Below, piece after piece: positions 17,371 through 28,002 of a DNA stretch of 64,000 bases. The position numbers and the translations under genes are program-made. Position 1 is the stretch's first letter, and every line of letters starts with the position of its first letter. Under the pieces are notes generated by a model. It searched no databases and was not told where the DNA came from. It saw only the letters and a list, made by a program, of their open reading frames with translations. The stretch comes from Brevundimonas pondensis. GTDB taxonomy: Bacteria; Pseudomonadota; Alphaproteobacteria; Caulobacterales; Caulobacteraceae. Location of the stretch: assembly GCF_017487345.1 (NCBI RefSeq), contig NZ_CP062006.1, forward strand, positions 2,796,001-2,860,000, in the 5' to 3' direction.

Positions 17371-17570
17371 TCTTCTTTCGGATATTTGCGGCGCAGATTC
17401 CGCATCCGGGCCGCGGTCACGGGCGGCGTCAGGCTGATAGCCGCCGAGATCAGAGCCAGGACGCCGCCGATGATGGCCGCCTGCACGACGTCGCGCGTGA
17501 GCAGAAGCCCGAGCCCGACTCCCAGAATGCCTGGCGCCGCAGCCCCAAACATGATCAGGCGATCCCTCAT
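17367..17570 (-). CDS. Small two-helix membrane protein
   Basis: About 67 residues with two hydrophobic segments (IMFGAAAPGILGVGLGLLLT and VQAAIIGGVLALISAAISL) and a basic C-terminal tail ending RKYPKED. I recognise no family. Two starts are possible. ATG 17570 has GAGG five bases upstream. GTG 17588 overlaps the pdeA stop codon as GTGA, which would couple the two genes and add six residues. Its stop codon overlaps the convergent UPF0301 stop by 4 bases. Its position immediately after the phosphodiesterase gene suggests co-transcription, but nothing in the sequence shows a role in c-di-GMP signalling. Confidence 0.6.
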   Translation of the reverse strand: MRDRLIMFGAAAPGILGVGLGLLLTRDVVQAAIIGGVLALISAAISLTPPVTAARMRNLRRKYPKED

Positions 17571-17584
17571 CGCGACCTCGATCT

Positions 17585-19252
17585 TCACGCCGAGCGCGCC
17601 TTGATCGGTGCGGAGCCGTCGGCGAGGGATTCGTTCAGATAGACCTCGGCCTCCTGGGCCGGCAGGGCCGGCGCATAGCCGAAGCCCTGACCGTAGTGGC
17701 AGCTGGCGTCCAGCAGCAGGCCGGCCAGTTCGGCGTTCTCCACACCCTCAGCCACGACCTCCAGCGACAGATCGCGCCCCAGGTTGACCACGGACTTGAC
17801 GATCTTGGCCGAGCCCTCGTCCTTGTTCATCGTCAGAACGAAGTAGCGGTCGATCTTCAGCGTGTCGAAGGGCAGACGCGCCAGATAGGACAGGGACGAG
17901 AAGCCGGTGCCGAAGTCATCCAGCGCCAGACTGGCCCCCGCCTCGCGCAACTGGGTCAGGACCTCGGCGGCATGCGCGGTGTCGCGCATGATGTCGCCCT
18001 CGGTGACTTCCAGCTTCAGCGCGCCACGCGGCAGGCCGGTTTCCTGAATGATGCGAGCCACATCCTCGACCAGATGCGGCCGTTCGATCTCGCCAACCGA
18101 AAGATTGACGCTGCAGAACAGCTTGCCCGCGCCGGGATGGCGCTGCAGCCACTCGGCCAGCTGTCGCGAGGCCTGGGTCATCATCAGCAGGCCCAGCTCG
18201 TTCATCAGGCCCATTTCATCGGCCAGGGTCAGGAACTCGTCCGGCGGCACCAGGCCGCGCTGCGGATGGCGCCAGCGCACCAGGGCCTCAAAGCCGGCGA
18301 CGGCCCCGGTCTTCAGGTTGACGATAGGCTGATAGAAGGGCTCGATCTCGCCGCGCACGAAGGCGTTGCGCAGGTCCGATTCCAGCGCCAGACGCGACAG
18401 GCTGTCGGTCTCCAGCGCCCGGCCATAGGCGGCGGCCCCGCCGCGTCCGGCGGTCTTGGCCTGTTCCACCGCCAGTTCGACCCGGCGCAGCAGTTCAGCC
18501 GGATCGGGGGCGTCCGGTCCGCCCTCGGCCGCCACGGCGCCGATGGAGACGGTCGGATAGATGTCGAAGCCGGCGACACGCAGCGGCTGCTCCAGCGCCT
18601 CGCGCATGCGCTCACTGGCGCCCGTGGCTCCGCGCGGGGCCAGGACGGCGAACTCATCCTCGCCGATGCGGGCGGGCGAGCAGTCCTGCGAGAAGGCGCC
18701 CGACAGGCGCGATCCGAGGGCCGACAGCACCAGGTCGGCGCGTTCATGACCCAGGGCCTCATTGAGGCGGCGCAGACGGTCCACATCGGCCACCACCAAC
18801 TCATACTCGCCCGGCTGGGCCAGGGTCTCGGCGACCCGGACCAGGAAGGTGCGACGGTCCAGCAGACCGGTCAGAGTGTCGCGGTCAGCCCCGGCGAACT
18901 TGGTTTCCAGCGCCACGACGCCTGCCGCACGCAAGCCGTCCTCCAGCCAGACGCCGCGCCACAGACAGGTCTCACAGCCGCGCATGCGCAGACGCACGGC
19001 GATCTCGGTCCCTTCGGCCTGAGGCTTGAGCAGGCGGTCGGCCAGGGCGCGGTCCTGCGGCATGGCCAGGGCGGCGAACGCCGCGCCCGAACATTCCGGC
19101 GCCAGCGGCCCGAGACCCAGGGCCCGGGTCGCGCCGGTGAAACGAATCTGGTCGTCGGCGGGCGTCCAGATCCACAGGGCGGCGTCGGCGGCGGCCAGCG
19201 CCTCGATCGCCGTCGTCGGGTCCCAGGCCAGCGCTCTGGATCGTGTATTCAA
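17585..19252 (-). CDS. pdeA: PAS-GEDEF-EAL cyclic-di-GMP phosphodiesterase, PdeA-like
   Basis: About 555 residues: PAS-like (16-120), a GGDEF domain with degenerate motif GEDEF (197-201), then EAL with EALVR (322-326), DDFGTGF (445-451), LKID and VAEGVE (500-505). The EAL catalytic residues are intact, so it should hydrolyse c-di-GMP to pGpG. In Caulobacter PdeA (CC3396), a GEDEF domain binds GTP and stimulates the EAL domain; the same motif and the UPF0301 neighbour support orthology. There is no ATG near the expected N-terminus. TTG 19252 overlaps the upstream GNAT stop (TTGA) and is the chosen start; the frame itself runs back to 19339. The protein ends ARSA rather than the Arg-Gly end I recall for Caulobacter PdeA. 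Confidence 0.82.
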   Translation of the reverse strand: MNTRSRALAWDPTTAIEALAAADAALWIWTPADDQIRFTGATRALGLGPLAPECSGAAFAALAMPQDRALADRLLKPQAEGTEIAVRLRMRGCETCLWRGVWLEDGLRAAGVVALETKFAGADRDTLTGLLDRRTFLVRVAETLAQPGEYELVVADVDRLRRLNEALGHERADLVLSALGSRLSGAFSQDCSPARIGEDEFAVLAPRGATGASERMREALEQPLRVAGFDIYPTVSIGAVAAEGGPDAPDPAELLRRVELAVEQAKTAGRGGAAAYGRALETDSLSRLALESDLRNAFVRGEIEPFYQPIVNLKTGAVAGFEALVRWRHPQRGLVPPDEFLTLADEMGLMNELGLLMMTQASRQLAEWLQRHPGAGKLFCSVNLSVGEIERPHLVEDVARIIQETGLPRGALKLEVTEGDIMRDTAHAAEVLTQLREAGASLALDDFGTGFSSLSYLARLPFDTLKIDRYFVLTMNKDEGSAKIVKSVVNLGRDLSLEVVAEGVENAELAGLLLDASCHYGQGFGYAPALPAQEAEVYLNESLADGSAPIKARSA

Positions 19253-19872
19253 AGCGAATCCCGGAGGTAAGAACTGGACACGATCGGCCCCGGGACGAAC
19301 TCGTCCCGAATGACGCCGAACAGAAGATGATCTGCCCATGCGCCGTTAATTTTCAAATAAGCTCTCGCCAGTCCCTCGTGCCGAAAGCCGGCCTTTTCGA
19401 GAACGCGGCGCGAGGCGTGGTTGGTCGGCACGCAGGCGGCCTCGACCCGATGCAGTTTCAGCGCGCCGAAGGCGAAACCGAGAATGGCGCGCACCGACGT
19501 CGTGCCGACGCCCTGCCCCGCATAGGGCTGGCCGACCCAATAGCCCAGGGTTCCCGTCTCGGCGACGCCGCGCCGGATATTGGACAGGGTGATGGCCCCC
19601 ATCAGTCGTTCTTCCTCTGGATCGAAGATGAACAGAGGCCAGGCCGTGCCCAGCTCCATTTCACGGGTGTAGACGCTCAAACGTCGTCGGAAGGCCGCCT
19701 TGGTCAGGTCGTCCTCGGCCCAGGCCGGTTCCCAGGGTTGAAGGTAGTCGCGCGACCCGCCGCGCAGTTCAGCCCATTCAGCGTAGTCCGACGGACGCGG
19801 CGGGCGCAGCAGGACCCCCTGTCCGCGCAGGACCGGTCCGGTCGCCTCGGCCATCCAGTCGAACAGGGCCAT
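19249..19872 (-). CDS. GNAT acetyltransferase, RimJ-like
   Basis: A 207-residue GNAT protein. It has LRPPRPSDYAEWAELR near the N-terminus, LGYWVGQPYAGQGVGTTSV (acetyl-CoA pyrophosphate loop) and HRVEAACVPTNHASRRVLEKAGF, the pattern of RimJ/RimL-type ribosomal protein N-acetyltransferases. It acetylates protein N-termini or small amines, and the substrate cannot be read from sequence. The final codons overlap the proposed TTG start of pdeA, so the two are probably translated together. It sits 42 bases downstream of the M16 peptidase gene in the same co-directional block. From memory, a GNAT gene in this position is common in Caulobacterales. Confidence 0.9.
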   Translation of the reverse strand: MALFDWMAEATGPVLRGQGVLLRPPRPSDYAEWAELRGGSRDYLQPWEPAWAEDDLTKAAFRRRLSVYTREMELGTAWPLFIFDPEEERLMGAITLSNIRRGVAETGTLGYWVGQPYAGQGVGTTSVRAILGFAFGALKLHRVEAACVPTNHASRRVLEKAGFRHEGLARAYLKINGAWADHLLFGVIRDEFVPGPIVSSSYLRDSL

Positions 19873-19914
19873 GACGGCAGATTACCGAGAAGCGCAGCCG
19901 ACGCCAGCCACGAC

Positions 19915-21183
19915 TTAGCTCGCCTTCAATCGCGCGGTGAAGGCGGCTCCCGCAGGCGAAGCGGCCTTTGGCCCCAGCACCGCCGTGGCCGACCGTCCGG
20001 CTTCGATCATCGAACGCCCCACTGCACGCAGGTCGTCGCGGGTCTGGGCCAGAATGCGGGCGGCGCTGTCCTCGGACGAGACCGGCGCGCCGAAGATCAA
20101 GGCCTGGGCGGCGTTTCGGCCCGCGCGGCTGGCCGGGCTTTCGTCGGCCATCCACAGCGTCGCGTTCAGCACGGCCTTGGCGCGCGACAGTTCGGCGTCG
20201 GTCGGCCCCTTTTCGGCCAGGTCCAGCAGTTCGTCGGCGCTGACCTCGGCCAGTTCGACCGCGCGCTCGGCGGCGGCCCCGGCGTAGATGCCCAGCAGGC
20301 CGGCATCCTCATAGGCCTCCTGATAGGCGTCGATGGCGTAGGCCAGACCCCGGTCCTCGCGGGCGCTCTGGAACAGGCGCGAGGCCATGCCGCCGCCGAG
20401 GATCTCTGTGAACAACCGCAGAGCCGGCAGACGCGGGTCCAGCGCCCCCATCGACGGCAACTGGAAGACAAGGTTGGCCTGCTCGATCTTGCGCGTCAGC
20501 CGGGCCTCGCCGCCGACGAAGACGGCGGGCGCCAGGGGATCAAGCGGCGTCGCCGCCTCCTGACCGAACCAGCGCTCGGCCAGAGCCAGAAGCTCGTTCT
20601 CGTCCACCGCGCCGGACACGGCCACCACCATCCGGTCGGGCGAATAGAGGCGAGCGCGCCAGTCGGCCACGGCGGCGCGATCGGCCGTCTTCAAGCTGTC
20701 CACCGTGCCGAGGATCGGCCGGCCCAGCGACTGCCCGACGTAGGCGCGCGTCTGGGCCATCTCGAACACGTGGTCGTCGGGGGTGTCGAAGGCCTCGGCG
20801 ATCTCCTGGGCCACCACGTCCTTCTCGCGGACGATCTCGACGGGGTCGAGCGTGGGGCGGAAGACCAGGTCCGAGACGATCTGCATGGCCAGGGGCAGCG
20901 AGCCGTTAAGGGCGCGGATCTCGAAGCTGGTGCGCTCATAGCCGGTGGCGGCGTTGATCGAGCCGCCTTCGGCCTCGATCCGCTCGACGATGTCGCGAGC
21001 GCCCATGTCGCCGGCGCCCTTGAACACCAGATGCTCCAGCAGGTGCGACCAGCCGGAACGGGCCTCGTCCTCCATTCGCGCCCCGCCGCGCACGGCGACG
21101 GTCAGGGCGAAGGTCCGCAGACCGGGCATGGGGTCGCAAACGACGCGGACGCCGTTGGACAGGGTGTGAAGGCGAGCAGTCAG
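19915..21183 (-). CDS. M16 family zinc metallopeptidase with probable non-AUG start
   Basis: An M16 (pitrilysin/MPP-like) peptidase of about 422 residues. The inverted zinc motif HLLEH lies in SGWSHLLEHLVFKG, with the distal Glu in the EIAEAFDTPDDHVFE region. The C-terminal half is the usual second, non-catalytic M16 domain. The first standard start is ATG 21129, but the 18 codons before it read TARLHTLSNGVRVVCDP, exactly the conserved M16 N-terminal strand. No ATG, GTG or TTG precedes them in frame. I therefore place the start at CTG 21183, which overlaps the SURF1 stop as CTGA and has AAGGA 9 bases upstream; ATC 21186 is the alternative. In many alphaproteobacteria, from memory, thrC precedes this gene. 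Here it is absent. Confidence 0.85.
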   Translation of the reverse strand: MTARLHTLSNGVRVVCDPMPGLRTFALTVAVRGGARMEDEARSGWSHLLEHLVFKGAGDMGARDIVERIEAEGGSINAATGYERTSFEIRALNGSLPLAMQIVSDLVFRPTLDPVEIVREKDVVAQEIAEAFDTPDDHVFEMAQTRAYVGQSLGRPILGTVDSLKTADRAAVADWRARLYSPDRMVVAVSGAVDENELLALAERWFGQEAATPLDPLAPAVFVGGEARLTRKIEQANLVFQLPSMGALDPRLPALRLFTEILGGGMASRLFQSAREDRGLAYAIDAYQEAYEDAGLLGIYAGAAAERAVELAEVSADELLDLAEKGPTDAELSRAKAVLNATLWMADESPASRAGRNAAQALIFGAPVSSEDSAARILAQTRDDLRAVGRSMIEAGRSATAVLGPKAASPAGAAFTARLKAS

Positions 21184-21905
21184 GATTCTGTGTCCTTGCG
21201 GGTCATGCGGCGGCGCAGCAGCACCGCATAGAAGGCGATCAGGGCGACTGCGAGACCGAACCAGGTCAGGGCGTAGCCGAGGTGGTTGTTCGTAAAGGCG
21301 GCGGGCGGCGCCGAGGGCTTCAGCGCCTGCCAGTCGGGATTGGTCGAGGTGGTCGCGAAAACAGTGAAGGGCGAGACCGGTCCCACGACCTTCAGGGCGC
21401 GGGCCATGGCCTCGGCGTCGCGGCCATAGAAACGGCCCTCGGCCGGCGGCGGCGTCAGGGCGCTGGGGGCCGGAGCGCGGCGCAGGACGCCGGTGATGAC
21501 CACGGGCATGGTGTCAGCGGCCTTGACCGAGGGGCGGGCCGAAATTTCGGCGGAAACGAAGCCACGATCGACCAGCAGGGTCGCCTCCACGCCTTCAGGG
21601 CGACAGGCCGAGACCAGACGCACGCCCGCGTCGCCGTTCTCGATGGACTGAAGCTCGACGAAGGACGCCGCCGCCAGGCCGCGACAGGTCAGGAGGACAC
21701 GGCGGAACTCGGGGTTCTCAAGCTTCAGCGCCTCGGCAAGCGGCAGGGGCGGCTGGCCGGCGGCGGCCTCGGCCCCGTCCATCAGGCCTTCCTTCCACTG
21801 CATACGCTGCACCTGCCAGACGCCAAGCGCCAGCAGGACCCCCAGCAGCAGAACGGCGAGGACCGTCAGGACGACGGGGAAACGAGGACGGGCGGCGGAA
21901 GTCAT
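21180..21905 (-). CDS. SURF1 family cytochrome oxidase assembly protein
   Basis: A 241-residue membrane protein with one helix at each end (about 11-29 and 210-230) and a periplasmic middle, the SURF1 layout. Signatures are LGVWQVQRMQWK after the first helix and TNNHLGYALTWFGLA at the second. SURF1 (Shy1) helps insert heme a into subunit I of aa3-type cytochrome c oxidase. It overlaps DUF983 by 4 bases upstream and lies within the cox cluster, as expected. Its stop codon overlaps the inferred CTG start of the M16 peptidase gene. Confidence 0.93.
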   Translation of the reverse strand: MTSAARPRFPVVLTVLAVLLLGVLLALGVWQVQRMQWKEGLMDGAEAAAGQPPLPLAEALKLENPEFRRVLLTCRGLAAASFVELQSIENGDAGVRLVSACRPEGVEATLLVDRGFVSAEISARPSVKAADTMPVVITGVLRRAPAPSALTPPPAEGRFYGRDAEAMARALKVVGPVSPFTVFATTSTNPDWQALKPSAPPAAFTNNHLGYALTWFGLAVALIAFYAVLLRRRMTRKDTES

Positions 21906-22312
21906 TTCGGGTCTCGGATTCTCAGCATCTGCAGGGCGGTCATCAAGCCCTTGCCGGGACGCATCAGGCCGAGCGCCAGGGCCGCAACCAGCGGCAGCCA
22001 GATGATCAGGTGCAGCCAGATCGGGGGATGCCAGGCGATCTCGACCGCCAGGGCCGAGAAGCCGACGATGAAGCCGGCGATCTGCATGATGAAGGTGGCG
22101 GCGCCGTCGCCGGTCTCGACCGAGGCGAGATCAAAACCGCAGGTTCCGCAGGTCGGGCGGACTTTCAGGAAGCCTTGAAACAGCGGCCCCTGCCCGCAGT
22201 TTGGGCAACGGCCCCGCAGACCGGCGCGAATCGCCTGTCCCCCAAGCAAATCGGCGCGGGACTGCTCGTCCCGCGCCGTTTGAAGTTCAGGGGCTGGTTG
22301 GCCCGTCTTCAC
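21902..22312 (-). CDS. DUF983 family protein with two CxxC motifs
   Basis: A 136-residue protein. A cytoplasmic N-terminal part has two CxxC pairs (Cys36/Cys39 in RCPNCG and Cys55/Cys58 in TCGTCG), likely a zinc ribbon, and it is followed by two membrane helices (about 70-92 and 97-117). GRCPNCGQGPLFQGFLKV is the DUF983 signature. In alphaproteobacteria this family is encoded between ctaE and SURF1, as here, with 4-base overlaps on both sides. This suggests a part in oxidase assembly or metal handling, though its biochemical role is not established to my knowledge. Confidence 0.9.
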   Translation of the reverse strand: MKTGQPAPELQTARDEQSRADLLGGQAIRAGLRGRCPNCGQGPLFQGFLKVRPTCGTCGFDLASVETGDGAATFIMQIAGFIVGFSALAVEIAWHPPIWLHLIIWLPLVAALALGLMRPGKGLMTALQMLRIRDPK

Positions 22313-23187
22313 CCGAAGGTGACGTAGACGAAGGCGAACAGGAACAGCCAGACCACGTCCACGAAGTGCCAGTACCAGGCGGCGGCTTCGAAACCGAAGT
22401 GCTTCTGGGGCGTCATCTGGCCGGCCTGCAGACGCAGCAGGCAGACGGCCAGGAAGATGGTGCCGACAGCGACGTGGAAACCGTGGAAGCCGGTGGCCAT
22501 GAAGAAGACCGAACCATAGAGCTTCGAGTTGGCCGCAGCCTCGTTGAAGAAGAGGTGCTCGTGGATGATGTGGTGATATTCGTAGGCTTGAACGCCGGTG
22601 AACAGCACGCCCAGCAGGACAGTGATCAGCAGACCCAGCTTGGCGGCCTTGCGGTCGCCGACCTGCAGCGCATGGTGAGCCCAGGTGACGGTCGTGCCCG
22701 ACAGCAGCAGGATGACCGTGTTCAGCAGCGGCAGGCCCCAGGGATCCAGCAGCTCGACGCCCTTGGGCGGCCAGGTCGACCAGGCCTTGCCCGTGTCCAT
22801 CCAGTTGCCGACTTCAGGGATGATGGCGCGCGACTCGTTGAAGATCGCCATGTCGAAGAACATCCAGAAGAAGGCGACGAAGAACATCACCTCCGAGGCG
22901 ATGAACAACACCATGCCGTAGCGCAGGCCGATCGAGACGACGGGGGTGTGGTCGCCCTTCTTCGATTCCTTGATGACGTCCGACCACCAGCCGAACATGG
23001 CGAAAAGCACGCCCGCCAGACCGGCGAAGAACAGCCACTTGGTGCCTTCCGGTTGACCGAACAGGCCCTTCATCCACATGACCGCGCCCACGAACATGGC
23101 CACGGAGGCCATGGACGAGATCAACGGCCAGGGGCTCGGGTCCACAAGGTGATAGTCGTGTTGCGGTTTCGCGTGGGCGTCAGCCAT
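22309..23187 (-). CDS. ctaE: Cytochrome c oxidase subunit III
   Basis: A 292-residue subunit III of the aa3-type cytochrome c oxidase, with seven predicted helices. It opens HDYHLVDPSPWPLISSM, then SEVMFFVAFFWMFF, a loop with GVELLDPWGLPLLNT, and ends GFHGFHVAVGTIFLAV and AAWYWHFVDVVWLFLF. These are standard motifs, including the Glu in helix III and the C-terminal W-HFVD. Subunit III stabilises the complex and proton uptake. It is separated by 55 bases from ctaG upstream and overlaps DUF983 downstream. Confidence 0.97.
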   Translation of the reverse strand: MADAHAKPQHDYHLVDPSPWPLISSMASVAMFVGAVMWMKGLFGQPEGTKWLFFAGLAGVLFAMFGWWSDVIKESKKGDHTPVVSIGLRYGMVLFIASEVMFFVAFFWMFFDMAIFNESRAIIPEVGNWMDTGKAWSTWPPKGVELLDPWGLPLLNTVILLLSGTTVTWAHHALQVGDRKAAKLGLLITVLLGVLFTGVQAYEYHHIIHEHLFFNEAAANSKLYGSVFFMATGFHGFHVAVGTIFLAVCLLRLQAGQMTPQKHFGFEAAAWYWHFVDVVWLFLFAFVYVTFG

Positions 23188-23242
23188 TCCAGGGTCTCTG
23201 AATTAAGGCGAGAGATCGTTCTTACAGGGGCTATAGCGTCCG

Positions 23243-23809
23243 CTATCCAGCTTTGCCAACAGTCGATTGACCGGAAGCGGCCTGCTGGAAGCCCTTGGTG
23301 GGATAGAAGGTGTAGCTGAGGGTGATTTCCTTCACCCCCTTGGCCTCGGCGTCCGTGGCCAGTTCGGGCGCCACAAAATACTGCACCGGGAAGGACTTGG
23401 TCTCGCCAGGAGCGATTTCCTGCCCCTCGAAGCAGAAGCACTGCAGCTTCTGGAAATAGGGGCCGGCGCGTTCCGGCACGACATTATAGGCGGCCGTGGC
23501 GTGGATCGGCTGGTCCGAGGTGTTGGTCACGTCGAAATAGGCCATGCCGGTCTCGCCGATTCGCACCCTCTGGGTGGTCTGCTCGGCTTTGAAGCTCATC
23601 GGCAGATCACGAACATTGGTGTCGAAGCGAATCAGGACGCTTTGATCGAGGATCTGCGTCGGCGCGGCTTCAGCCTTCTTCACCGTGCCGTCGAAGCCCG
23701 TCACCTGACAGAAGAGGCGATACAGCGGCACGGCGGCGAAGGCCGCGCCCGTCATGCCCATGACGACGGCGGCGCAGATCAGGGCGATCAGATTCTTGCG
23801 GTCTTTCAC
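23243..23809 (-). CDS. ctaG: Cytochrome c oxidase assembly protein CtaG (Cox11)
   Basis: A 188-residue copper chaperone that delivers copper to the CuB site of oxidase subunit I. An N-terminal membrane anchor (about 8-27) is followed by PLYRLFCQVTGF, with a conserved Cys34. The copper-binding motif is CFCF with Cys124 and Cys126, in KLQCFCFEGQ. The periplasmic domain has the beta-sandwich pattern of Cox11, and TLSYTFYPT is conserved near the end. It overlaps the small membrane protein gene upstream by 4 bases, so the two are likely co-translated. Confidence 0.95.
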   Translation of the reverse strand: MKDRKNLIALICAAVVMGMTGAAFAAVPLYRLFCQVTGFDGTVKKAEAAPTQILDQSVLIRFDTNVRDLPMSFKAEQTTQRVRIGETGMAYFDVTNTSDQPIHATAAYNVVPERAGPYFQKLQCFCFEGQEIAPGETKSFPVQYFVAPELATDAEAKGVKEITLSYTFYPTKGFQQAASGQSTVGKAG

Positions 23810-24060
23810 GCCGCCGGCTCCGCCGCAACGGATGCGTCCGGCTGCACGGGGGCCGGCAAGGCCGGGTCAGCGCGCTCGATCACGCCGACGGCGGCGGCTT
23901 CGGCGGCGCGACGCTCCTGGCTGTTGCTGTACATGCGCGACACGGTGATCAGATAGACCACCCCGATAAAGGCCAGCAGGCCCAGGGCGATGGCGATGTT
24001 GCGGCGCTTGCGGGCGCGCACCTGATCATCGGTCAGCTTTACGAAGTTCGGACGGGTCAC
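23806..24060 (-). CDS. Small membrane protein of the cox operon (CoxF-like)
   Basis: An 84-residue protein with a basic N-terminus (LTDDQVRARKRRN), one membrane helix (about 22-41, IAIALGLLAFIGVVYLITVS) and an Ala/Pro-rich tail. A short protein of this form between ctaB and ctaG is typical of alphaproteobacterial oxidase operons and is sometimes called CoxF or simply an assembly protein. It starts 5 bases after the ctaB stop and overlaps ctaG by 4 bases. Its role, presumably in oxidase assembly, is inferred from position only. Confidence 0.85.
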   Translation of the reverse strand: MTRPNFVKLTDDQVRARKRRNIAIALGLLAFIGVVYLITVSRMYSNSQERRAAEAAAVGVIERADPALPAPVQPDASVAAEPAA

Positions 24061-24065
24061 GCGGT

Positions 24066-25034
24066 TCAGGCTCCCAGGCCCGGCAGCTGTTCGACCAGAA
24101 GAGCCGAGAACAGCGCCATCAGATACAGGATGGAGAAGGCGAACAGATTACGGGCCGGTTTGGCCTCGGCCCGAACATCATACAATGCGGCCTCTCGCCC
24201 CACGGCCTCGGCCTTGTCCGGCTGATCCCCGGCGCGCGAACGCCACAGGCGGACGGCCAGGGCCAGAAAGAACAGGCCGCCTGCGACCGAAACCGTCAGA
24301 TAGACCACGCCGCCCAGACCGGTGAAGGCCGGCAGAATGGCGATCGGCACGAAGATCAGGCTGTAGATCAGGATCTGCAGGCGAGTGGATCTGGCGCCGC
24401 GCGCCACCGGCATCATGGGGATGCCGGCCTTGGCGTAGTCGCCGGCCGAGTAGAGGGCGAGCGCCCAGGAATGCGGCGGGGTCCACAGGAAGATGATGGC
24501 GAACAGCAGCCAGGCCTGCCACGGGGCGTCCCCCGTCGCCGCCGCCCAGCCGATCACAGGGGGGAAGGCGCCCGCGGCGCCGCCGATGACGATGTTCTGG
24601 GGCGTCCGACGCTTGAGCAGCAGGGTGTAGAAACCGGCGTAATAGACGATGGTCAGGGCCAGCAGGCCGCCGGCCAGCCAGTTGGTCGTCATGCCGAGCA
24701 GCATGACCGAGAAGACCGACAGGACGACCCCGAAGGCCATCGCATCATTCTTGCGCACCCGGCCCGCCGCGACCGGACGGCCGCGCGTGCGCCGCATCAG
24801 GGCGTCGGTCTCGCCCTCCAGCGCCATGTTCAACGCGCCCGCCGCCCCGGCCCCCACGGCGATGCACAGGACGGCCACAATGGCGTTCAGCCAGTTCATG
24901 TGGCCAGGCGCCGCGACCAGTCCGGTCACGGCGGTGAAGACCACCAGCGACATGACGCGCGGTTTCAGCAGCTGGAAGAAGTCTTCCGGCTGGGCGGTCG
25001 TGACGAGGGGAGCTTGGCGGTCGGTCATGGTCAT
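24066..25034 (-). CDS. ctaB: Protoheme IX farnesyltransferase (heme O synthase)
   Basis: A 322-residue polytopic UbiA-family enzyme. It adds a farnesyl group to heme b to make heme o, the precursor of heme a for the oxidase. The conserved prenyl diphosphate and Mg-binding motif is NMALEGETDALMRRT, followed by RGRPVAAGRV. A second conserved region is TPPHSWALALYSAGDYAKAG. About nine hydrophobic helices are visible. Either Met1 or Met3 could be the start (MTMTDRQAP). It follows ctaD after 63 bases, a gap that contains a strong hairpin. Confidence 0.96.
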   Translation of the reverse strand: MTMTDRQAPLVTTAQPEDFFQLLKPRVMSLVVFTAVTGLVAAPGHMNWLNAIVAVLCIAVGAGAAGALNMALEGETDALMRRTRGRPVAAGRVRKNDAMAFGVVLSVFSVMLLGMTTNWLAGGLLALTIVYYAGFYTLLLKRRTPQNIVIGGAAGAFPPVIGWAAATGDAPWQAWLLFAIIFLWTPPHSWALALYSAGDYAKAGIPMMPVARGARSTRLQILIYSLIFVPIAILPAFTGLGGVVYLTVSVAGGLFFLALAVRLWRSRAGDQPDKAEAVGREAALYDVRAEAKPARNLFAFSILYLMALFSALLVEQLPGLGA

Positions 25035-25044
25035 AAAAGCCGAA

Positions 25045-25073
25045 GGCCGCCCTTCCGATGCGAAAGGGCGGCC
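25045..25073 (-). terminator. Hairpin between ctaD and ctaB
   Basis: A 10-bp perfect stem, GGCCGCCCTT (25045-25054) and AAGGGCGGCC (25064-25073), lies in the 63-base gap between the two genes. On the minus strand it is followed by TTCGGCTTTT. It may act as a partial terminator or mRNA stabiliser, so that the structural subunits are made in excess over the assembly enzymes. Confidence 0.55.
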
Positions 25074-25097
25074 TCACTGGGGTCTATCCGGTTCGGA

Positions 25098-27754
<2,657 letters not shown>

Positions 27755-27934
27755 TCGATTCCTCATAAACCGTTTCGCAGCCGATACTTGCGAGCAATTC
27801 GCAAACACCCCCGGGCCCTTGCGGACCTCGGCGTTTCAGGCCGGTCCTTATCGGCTCGGCTAGCGCTTGCCAAGCGATCAAGACGCTCAAGTGGCGGGAT
27901 GAGGCAAAACTTCGGCGGATTAATTCGCTGTCAT

Positions 27935-27970
27935 GTAGCGACAGCTACCTTGCAGCGCATGATACCTTGC
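27935..27970. promoter_or_regulatory. Candidate PadR operator: inverted repeat plus direct repeat
   Basis: Upstream of the padR gene, GTAGC (27935-27939) and GCTAC (27944-27948) form a perfect inverted repeat around GACA. TACCTTGC then occurs twice (27946-27953 and 27963-27970) with a 17-base period. PadR regulators bind inverted repeats close to their own promoters, so autoregulation is plausible. The divergent ctaC gene could also be affected. This is inference from position. Confidence 0.4.
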
Positions 27971-28002
27971 GATACCCATTCGACATCACCGAAGGGAACG
28001 CC

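Noticed and set aside
19243..21231. 662-codon plus-strand frame
   Set aside because: It is the shadow of the GNAT and M16 peptidase genes on the minus strand; no motif or ribosome-binding site is seen.
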